DNA of 64,000 nucleotides from CAZAYP01 sp964489425 [NCBI: uncultured Verrucomicrobiota bacterium] (GTDB taxonomy: Bacteria; Verrucomicrobiota; Kiritimatiellia; RZYC01): positions 1-64,000 of the forward strand of contig CAZAYP010000026.1 in the NCBI GenBank assembly GCA_964489425.1, given 5' to 3'. The first letter of the stretch is position 1; every line of letters begins with the position of its first letter. A program made the position numbers and the translations under genes. The notes under the pieces were generated by a model, which had not been told where the DNA came from, searched no databases, and saw only the letters and a list, made by a program, of their open reading frames with translations. Below are positions 56,701 through 62,100 of this stretch, piece after piece.

Positions 56701-58374
56701 GAGGCAATGGTTCGTACCAATCCGAAAGCCGTGGATACGGATAATGATGGCGTTCCCGATCACGACGCGGATTTCGATGGCGATTCATTGATCAATATTG
56801 AAGAACAACGCAACGGGTCGGATCCGCGGCTGCCTGATACTGATGACGATGGCATTGACGATGGTTTCGAGCTCGTAAAACAGACGCTGGCCACCCGAGC
56901 CTTGAGTCCGCAGGTTTCGCGCGCCTTGGTGGTAAACGGCAGTTCCACTTCTTATGTGCAGGCAGCCTTGTCACCGCTGTTTGCCATGGATAACTGGACA
57001 TTGTCTGCCTGGGTCAACCCGTCGGTAATTTCGGATGGTGCGCAAGTTGTGGCGGGAATGTCTTCATCGAATACCTACTCCTGCTTCCTGGGTTGGATTT
57101 CCAACTATCCCTGCGTCAAGTTCACGGGAACTGGTGGCGGCACCGTGCAGCTTTGGGCTACCAATGCGATTCCGTTGAATGCCTGGACGCATCTGGCGGG
57201 TACTTTTGTAAAAACCAGCAATAACCTGCTCAATTTGTACATCAATGGCGCGCTGGTCAGGTCGCAATTTGTCACCAATGTACCCATGAAATACACCTTG
57301 AGTTGCAATGTGGGCCGGAATTTCAATGGGAAAATTGATGAGGCGGTCATTGCGTCCAGTGCCTTCTCGCATTCGGAAATCCAGCAGATCATGCAATCCG
57401 GCGCCCATACTTCCATGGTTAACCTGATTGCGTATTACAAGTTTGATGACGGCACATCGGCTGCCGGGGTTAGCGGGAGCGGTTGGAATGAAGGTCAGGT
57501 CCAAAACTTTGCCGCAAACGAAGGTGATTGGAAATACTTCTGGCGGAATGCCGGCACTCTCCGCGGGACTGCCAAGATCACGCCCAGCCTGATGAGTCCG
57601 GGGGTTTTGTATGTTACATCACCGCAGGCCGATGGCGTGTATTATCCTGGTCAGGCGGTCACCGTATCGGTGTATTTCTCCGAGTCCGTAGGATACGTTT
57701 TTGGATCTCCCAGGATCCGGCTGGCTTTGGAAGGCACCAATCGGTGGGCTGACTATGTGGGCGTGTATCAACCTAATTCGGATCGCCTGGATTTCCGTTA
57801 TATCGTCCAAGCCAATGACTGGAGTTGGGATTTGGACTATGTTAATGCCCTGTCTTTGGAGAACCCCAATGGGTCGCTGCGTGACGCATCGCTGCAACTT
57901 GTGGCTACCCTGTTGCCTGCGCCGGGAGAATATGGTTCTCTGGGATGGAACAAGAACCTGCTGATTGATCCTCCCGGCCTGCCTGAGGATTTTGTGAGCG
58001 GTATGCCCACTTCCTGGTTGCTGCGCTATTTTGGCACAACGGCCGTGGCTGCGGGTGATGACTTGGACCGCGACGGCAAGTCGAACATCGACGAGTATCG
58101 CAGTGGTACAAATCCCAATGATCCCAGCTCCTGTTTCGCGTTCAACAACATGGTCGGCGGCGCGCACGGCGTGACCGTTGCCTGGCCGGCGGTGGAAGGC
58201 CATAGCTATACAGTATGGTACAAGACCAGGGTCAAAGACGCCGTGTGGTTGAGCCCGTCTGCTTGGCAAAATATGCCTTACAGCGGCGCCACGATGAGTG
58301 TGTTCGACGATGGCAGCCTGACCGGCGGCACCGGCAGCCGCTTCTACAAGGTCACCACCACGGCCGTTGAATAA
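47722..58374 (+). CDS. 3550-residue secreted protein with five LamG domains and many TSP3/DxDGDG repeats
   Basis: The protein has a signal peptide (WLALAMLLAASTGYAGQ), then an InlB B-repeat-like segment (about 40-130). More than 20 calcium-binding motifs of DxDxDGxxDxWE form are scattered between larger domains. Five LamG/concanavalin-like domains lie at about 1300-1530, 1820-2005, 2018-2216, 2494-2673 and 3066-3229, each with WTxEAW/WTLECW, WTHLxG and GxxDExRIW motifs. Near the end is a VTVSVYFSESV Ig-like module, then a last DLDRDGKSNIDEY repeat. I see no PEP-CTERM, LPXTG or T9SS tail. A large calcium-stiffened surface or matrix protein binding glycans is likely. Confidence 0.88.
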   Translation: MKIVTLQKTTQIGRLGWLALAMLLAASTGYAGQISVSENGNSYPNKGVAAVPPAGPILINGVQENSHNFGAVGDNASVRAVPAANNYFFKWDGDIITDQNARNNPINIAVGMDAAITITYLISAESADSPGYGDLDGDKLVDDWEFEWGLDPEDFKGENGQNGNPDGDLIRGRSYIHPWTTGGDGYKGGNPFNNYLEEAGFDGVYGTADDPKTDPKAVDTDGDGLPDGWEYYFWQLRRVQAGLLWVEIHPLDPDNAYEDDDGDGLLNIDEYANGTDPTHCDTDADNMDDGWEVWNELNPLKPDDATQNPDGDKMAYDGTLYHDEVYRAGVLVIEPGATAFDPRTTWSDSAADHPNTWDYTSYDEYLGRDRIPRLIWDADGHRVASASGDATRPKDNTTGSLGWDTDGDNIPDGWECYVGLNPNNKDDAGLDGDGDGLNNATEWRNWRDSHGDSASLGSWSNKLWPTDPGVILAATNYGPQNIVFGWKNVWYNSVTLPRYNQGRDFRVFDGGTPDGWTVPDRGVGIQDDLYYHDVNASLTWDWGEDIWIAGTPGQYSVGDTQVYDGGTPWSTVVGDPGIQTGLYFYDSDGSGAWAAGKGIWRNDTELTDLYDATAAGSDIPIWAGGWMDPLGSGMWMTPDAMQGKAVMALMGMTWFDYQQNVYASIFWGTPGDPVAPAVPYDPDTHAVWVDFGLKGGDGIFNGETMISWHTNATFEFNGMTNWMWAENIHTQGILGEGLPYVQCNTNDLGAWVYFITNVMDGTYIVITENGPPPPGLMPAPGPVAGVCWVDMDTNGVYTPTNDPCWMDSIIMDRLYTHDIQVNPLNSDTNRLQRLGGGEAGSQEGLLYYHNDPHPIDTDFDGLEDGDGKGLYGTILYGERNVPSTFVTEQVSTATVTTSNGTSTVTATNIITTKLYGSNPTTVDSDTDALPDGWEVYAGTQVLRADASPGQVGNVELPEDPDPSEEEDFIELLANMAADIVSDPDQDGLVNNQEYFTGLVGEWMHFDKHRFPNVKFSSRLPMAWDMKSAGAKTAMRTDWLPLFIPADFMTCPSFNVVQGQTARMANPYVFYHTTKANKPDTDADGMDDYWEVYHGLNPLKGKADYLGKPKTDGSRTGGGAQVGEWTCTRTEGPYFDFGEGGIAWGTVGAVVAAVAGKTLAMHQGPFNFGLELMDPDGDGLPNLEEYSFDTGGRPFYHSDPTPYQRTDPVTLPDALLTTPLGKYSFTRENYVFDFVACPCKWKWTKESSVWPFPFEMVEGFDSDNDGFGDFAELNAAIPNTTGGSVPIESLDPIKNRALMLNLGSNTTDFLRTQDSYIVNEATHLVTFTLESWIMPMRDTAPTNQTIVERACQLPTPWGTLTRANFRLGLMPDNRPYVMYNGRGAFQTYYAVADPVNRISTNTWTHLSGVYDGQFLKLFINGRLIKQVYTREIPATGYNTALAMRHLATTIVGAREPDLVDTNGLPVILFNDEVTKQGEIRSTAGLSLKTLITEPAYPVPVYATEFFFGYLDEMRIWTGAKTQAQIQSEMRKKIARTATADTNAVLYSYYTFDECPDVEVNWAGGQSEARLPLNIEHLQGPTLPFQRELFWYNELPQKSTVYYGATNDPLTGLAWNYITFAEDVHKHYAQVPPTDDRLHPDRDTSGKYLGTMPAGYKNPMNLYEQKSGLTRWAWEKPTHDLLFLNGAQADGDVFVGTNKAWFTLWPLTEPDAQDSDGDGMPDNWETAHGIDPYSALGINGASGDPDGDGLNNMNEYLSGTDPQSVDTDGDGILDYYEDYDQEGLSNGEEQDIYNTAVNNPDTDDDGLNDKQEVDQAVNPRDSISPYVMRYILNPDGAGYISVPGVIGGKDPEGLRMSLTNWTIEAMVRLDKLPPMGTNAVVIRRVTEPAGYINYELGLTTRAAGNVTNAFPYVLFQTHLGSNYLVEGYAPVELGTWVQVGAKMGNDERDGHTQLALFYDNIRVVRDVTDIRPVTGAQRGDMQIAANLAGAIDELRIWNRNRTDAEIEALKNKTLLFGLDVARMGSLAVTNGTMRRDFNDDIRLTTNWTVEAWFKTTKSGVILQRNTGVIAKDSTPIYNYRMYVSPNGIVEAAYDFRNQYWGSDSGDWGYGRVIHTAASLLVNDGNWHHAAFVLNVSESQLYLDGALADSVPFPPAMGNVDEWHLDTSSNNVPSYFGFRGIISAAGPLTLGENFSGNIDEVHIMATPSTSGEIADRFTTKVSPTLPGMRCYFDFDDINLAETENKIPDKANAVAMGTMSGSVGLDVSASANAPIEVFPVDILAPKLAAYFPFDDGRRIYTGSQSVFNGRLSVEDFLHRLDMDYAGTLRPAVTNCDFYPSTNWFLGYEPPMMFPTPFPLPLDSPFRLDSDGDGMPDMFEQYYSLDANRAQSPDTPKLQADGDLDGDGLNNLYEYYCGSDPTFWDSNGNGVADPDEDPDGDGLPNRDEQALGSHPIRTDSDDDGFTDQDEAHLPLWSNPAFSEDPRDPVHPGTTNLPWRFKSLVLDGKAHQIPTPLSDRKRFNLPEWTLECWVYPWNNDASGALLSSRGQSYSNFTATPITFFELGLTNGTPYVAFQATHSFRAMDATQPAIPAGRWTHLAGVWDPENNALSLYRDGVKVAQREVFETAMSGSETANRFPGKTFVGSPSFRGNMDEIRIWSVPRNNAEIAAGLSSLIPMEASGLTCSFRFDDGRKLTNGLPWPSQEVNDGLLPADGQGAEDFAHPVKPDALETPWSYSLRSVQFDYSNAVVLTRFGYQDADHDTLPDWWESARFNKLFTYPKYIRGSMNPVAFVNERLRGDQDPAFCAAYLGWTIDYTPMTTIPLHRWHETPDAAWIFKDVYFDTLPTNVEIRMALANNPDSQVYINGQLLNLVAPGIQASPDTFVLQADVAPYNTYYVPSSIAAPMIKAGRNRITIQMSNQDGNGDENVKLYEYFNFQLLANGSQLAVAQGDRWWAYYHLGSMAPPPADGKGRAWTDADYSIDQDSDPDADGLLNWFEAMVRTNPKAVDTDNDGVPDHDADFDGDSLINIEEQRNGSDPRLPDTDDDGIDDGFELVKQTLATRALSPQVSRALVVNGSSTSYVQAALSPLFAMDNWTLSAWVNPSVISDGAQVVAGMSSSNTYSCFLGWISNYPCVKFTGTGGGTVQLWATNAIPLNAWTHLAGTFVKTSNNLLNLYINGALVRSQFVTNVPMKYTLSCNVGRNFNGKIDEAVIASSAFSHSEIQQIMQSGAHTSMVNLIAYYKFDDGTSAAGVSGSGWNEGQVQNFAANEGDWKYFWRNAGTLRGTAKITPSLMSPGVLYVTSPQADGVYYPGQAVTVSVYFSESVGYVFGSPRIRLALEGTNRWADYVGVYQPNSDRLDFRYIVQANDWSWDLDYVNALSLENPNGSLRDASLQLVATLLPAPGEYGSLGWNKNLLIDPPGLPEDFVSGMPTSWLLRYFGTTAVAAGDDLDRDGKSNIDEYRSGTNPNDPSSCFAFNNMVGGAHGVTVAWPAVEGHSYTVWYKTRVKDAVWLSPSAWQNMPYSGATMSVFDDGSLTGGTGSRFYKVTTTAVE

Positions 58375-58382
58375 TCGCTAAA

Positions 58383-58856
58383 GTGAAGTCTTCGGTGTAT
58401 ATCGAAACAACAATACCAAGTTACTTGACGGCTTGGAGAAGCCCGGAACTTGTGATGGCTGCCAAACAGGAGGCAACCAGAGATTGGTGGGAGAGCGCTC
58501 GCCCTAACTACGAAATATACATTTCAGGCATCGTAACCCAAGAAGCTGGCAGCGGTGATCCGGAAGCATCCCGCCGCCGCCTGTCTGCAATCGAAGGATT
58601 GCCAGAGTTGGAAATCTCGGGTGCCGTTGAGCATTTGGCAGAACGACTGCTTTCCGAATCGGCACTCCCGGCGAAAGCCAAGACCGATGCATTACACATA
58701 GCGGTTTCGGCGGTTCATGGCATTGATTACCTGCTGACTTGGAATTGTGGGCATATTGCAAATGCGGCAATGCGGTCAAAAATAGAAGCTGTATGCAGGC
58801 TGGCTGGATATGAACCTCCGATAATTTGTACTCCGCTTGAGCTAATGGAGGAATAG
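58383..58856 (+). CDS. PIN-domain toxin, VapC family
   Basis: This 157-residue PIN protein has the acidic-site segments VYIETTIPSYL, GIVTQEAG, KTDALHIAVSAVHGIDYLLTWN and the C-terminal ICTPLELMEE. VapC toxins are Mg-dependent RNases that cut tRNA or rRNA. The start is GTG 58383 with no strong ribosome site, 8 nt after the stop of the giant gene. The small gene just downstream is the likely antitoxin, so the toxin comes first, the reverse of the classical vapBC order. Confidence 0.8.
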   Translation: MKSSVYIETTIPSYLTAWRSPELVMAAKQEATRDWWESARPNYEIYISGIVTQEAGSGDPEASRRRLSAIEGLPELEISGAVEHLAERLLSESALPAKAKTDALHIAVSAVHGIDYLLTWNCGHIANAAMRSKIEAVCRLAGYEPPIICTPLELMEE

Positions 58857-58859
58857 GTC

Positions 58860-59054
58860 ATGCCCAACGACACAATAGTGGATGAAATACGGCGAATCCG
58901 TGATGCTCATGCGAAACAATTCAATTATGACCTTCATGCGATCTGTGCGGATTTCAGAGCCAAACAGCAAACTTCTGGCCACCAGGTAGTGACGAGGAAT
59001 CCCAAGGAACCACAGATGCGCGTCCGTGGCATGAAACTCGCGGTGACAAATTAA
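58860..59054 (+). CDS. Small antitoxin-like partner of the PIN protein
   Basis: This 64-residue protein starts at ATG 58860, 3 nt after the toxin stop. IVDEIRRIRDAHAKQFNYDL followed by HAICADFRAKQQTSGHQVV is the usual short helical partner seen beside VYIETTIPSY-type PIN proteins. The last 20 or so residues (from NPKEPQMRVRG) look unlike that core and run into a repeat-like stretch, so the C-terminus may have been altered. A toxin-neutralising role is inferred from pairing. Confidence 0.6.
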   Translation: MPNDTIVDEIRRIRDAHAKQFNYDLHAICADFRAKQQTSGHQVVTRNPKEPQMRVRGMKLAVTN

Positions 59055-59077
59055 TGTCGATCAGAGAAAAGATGGAA

Positions 59078-59143
59078 TCCCGCAGAGACGCAAAGACGCG
59101 GAGTCAGGATCAGGGTTCCATGCGCCTCAGCGTCCCTGCGGGA
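59078..59143. repeat. Palindromic intergenic repeat (CGCAGAGACGC type)
   Basis: TCCCGCAGAGACGC (59078-59091) and GCGTCCCTGCGGGA (59130-59143) are inverted copies matching at 13 of 14 positions, with AAAGACGCGGAG and GCGCCTCA extending the arms less exactly. It lies between the antitoxin-like gene and the second giant gene. Short elements of this sequence type are commonly scattered in many copies between genes; copy number here cannot be seen. Confidence 0.55.
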
Positions 59144-59188
59144 AAATTGATTTCTGAACCAAACCTGAGATAACGTCGGGGCATAATT

Positions 59189-62100
59189 ATGAATAACAAA
59201 ACTCGAATAGTATGGTTGATGACGGTGGTTCTGGCGGCGATGATTTCGCCCCTGTGTTCTGGTATAACACTTGTTCCGCCACCACCCTTGACATTCACTC
59301 CGCCGTCTTTGCCGTGGGCGCAGAATAATTGCGTCACCATTACTGCCGATGCCGGCGACCCTGCGCAGGTGCGCATAACATCCAGTGATCCCGCTGTATT
59401 CCAAGTCCAGGGGGGGACAGAAATATTTGATTTGCCAGCAACTCTCTCCCTTCTGTTGCTGACAAACGGCGTCGCCAACTTGCTGATTGAAAAATCCCCG
59501 GGTAATATTGTATCCGCTCAGGTGAATGTTGTATTCCCAATCAACACGCTGGTCATATCGCCCCATTCCTTGTCTGCTGTCGGGTTGGGATCCACTTACA
59601 ATGTCAAGGTTTCCCTTTTCTCCGGGGTGGGCGGGCTGGTTGCCCTCGCAAGCGATAATCCGGGTGTCTGCATCGTGGCACCGGCCAGTCAAACCATAGG
59701 CGGGTCTGGGCAACTTGATTTCACACTGACTTCGGTTGGCGTGGGCTCGGCCAATTTGAAAGCCACAGCGCCCGGCTATCTGGATGCCGGTGCGGTCGTG
59801 ACGGTGTCGTCCAGTTCCAACCTGGCGTACGCCGTGGTGGTCAATCCTTCGCCTGTAAACGTGTTGACCAACGGCAAGGTCAATGTGCATCTGATCCGAT
59901 CAGTGACCATGGGCAGTTTGAGCAACGATGTGGATTTCTTTCTTGGCAGCCTGAACGACGCCATTTTCAATGTCTCGCCCAATTGGGTGCATTTCCCGGC
60001 GACCACTTTCCCGACCCAGAGCCTGTCCGTGGTAGTCACCGGCTTGACCGCCGGCACGTCGTACATGCAGGTTACGTCGAGCGATCCCACCAAGTACGCC
60101 GCCAAGATGGTGGCGGTGAACGTGCTGGATTATGTGCTTAAGCTCCCATCCAACCTGGTAGTCCGGCTGGGCCAGTCCGCCAGCTATACTGCCGAACGGG
60201 TAGGGGATCTGTCCAACCCGCTAGTGGCTGCCCTGCAAGCCCAAAGCGCGTTTTTCCTGGTCCAGGGCGATGGTGGCTCCTATCAGGCGGCTGACAACCT
60301 GACCTTCCCCGCCGGTGTCAACCAGGTGATGTTCCGGATTTTCGGCACCCATCTCACCACGGCCACGGGCACGGTGCTTGTGGCATCCTACCTTGACTCG
60401 CCGCCGGCCCGCGCCGTGGTCAATGTCATTGACGAATGCTCCGACGTCGACGAGGCCGGCCTTCCAGACTGGTGGGAGTTTGAGTTCTTCGGCGCGGTCG
60501 GCCATGCCGCGGACGAGGATTTTGACCATGACGGCCTGAACAACCGCTCTGAATACCGTTTGTATGGCTATGGATTCAATCCCACCGTCTGGAACTCGTA
60601 TGATCCTGGCGTGGCCGATGGTTTGAGCGATCCGGACAGTGACTCGCTGCTCAGCGAAGATGAGCAGGACACGTATCTTACGCGCCCCGAGCGGTCCGAT
60701 ACGGATGATGATCTGCTGGGGGATGCCGCCGAGGTCACGACCGAAACCGATCCCCTGATTTCCTTGAGCCCGTATGTTCCGCGCGCGTTGCAATTTGCGG
60801 CCACGGGCGCCGGCATGGTCAACATTCAGGACGACATCCCCTGCGGTCCGACCAATCGCTTCAACTTCACGACGTTTACCTTGGAGTGCTGGATTAAGCC
60901 GGCGGCATTGTCAGCTTCGGGTGTCCGCCAACCCCTCATTACGCGCAGCGCCAATAATACGGTTAACACCCGCTTGAGTTACGAGCTGGGCCTCAATGGC
61001 GGCCAACCGTATGTCCGCTTCCAAAGCAGCGGCGGCCAGGAAATCGAGGCTGCCGTGGCCACTACGGTGCCGTTGAATACTTGGACGCACTTGGCCGGCC
61101 GCCTGGTTGACAACCAGTTGACCTTGCTCGTGGATGGGATTGCGGTCCGGTCACAGAACACCAGCCTCAAGGCCATGCAGGGCAAAGGCGATCTCGTGTT
61201 GGGCGGGGCGCCCGGCTACGTGGGCATGATGCGTGATATACGCATCTGGAAGGTCGGCCGCACGGATGCAGACATTGCGCGCTGCCGCGGCATGACCATG
61301 TATTACAATGAAGATGCCGTGGAACCGGGCGTACTGCTGGTCAATGGCAATGACGGCCATGTGCGGGAAAACAGCCCGAATGGCAATGATGTGTTGGAAT
61401 ACTGGACCGTGGAATCTTGGGTGAAGACCACGGATGCGGATGGCGGCACTATCCTGAACCGGTGGTGCACGCCGCAACCCCCTGCCGGCGATTACAACTA
61501 TTTCATGGAAATGGATGCAGATGGGAAAGTCAAGGTTGGCTTCGGTGGCCAATATACGAAGGTCAAGATCGAGTGGACCAATGGCATGATGCAAATCAAG
61601 AGCGTCGAAACTGTTGTCGACCTGTCCGCCCGTAACCACATGCAGGGCGTGATCAAGATCAACGACGGGAAATGGCATCACGTGGCCTACACGCGGGATG
61701 CTGTGAGCCAGAACCTATACATCGACGGGTTGCTGGATGCCAAGCAGGACGCCTATCTCTACCCCATGCCGGGTGAGAATGAGCTCGTAATGGGCGGCAC
61801 GCCGCGTCAGTTGGTGGGTCCCTTGGTGATAGGCTACGAGTTGGCCGGACAACTAGACGAAGTGCGGGTGTGGATGGAAGCCCTGTCCCAAACCGAACTC
61901 CGCAACGTCATGCGCCAGAACCTACAGGGGAACGACCCGCGCCTGGTCAGCTACTTCAATTTCGACAATTACAAGGCCGGGGAGTTGACCGTTCTGGACC
62001 GGGCGGCGCTGTATACCGAGCCGCCTACGCATGATATCGATATGGGAATCCTGGCGCCGGACGCGACCGTGTCCAGCGGCCGGATCACGCCGGCCAAGGA

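Noticed and set aside
48100-58140. Dockerin domains from the DxDGDG motifs
   Set aside because: The motifs occur singly or in runs with WE and linker sequences as in TSP3-type repeats, not as the paired 22-residue units with helices seen in cellulosome dockerins.
58290-58374. PEP-CTERM or other sorting signal at the end of the 3550-residue protein
   Set aside because: The terminus has no Pro-Glu-Pro motif, hydrophobic helix and basic tail, and no LPXTG or T9SS-like strand; exosortase sorting was therefore not called, although the HPr-rel-A-like locus hints at such organisms.
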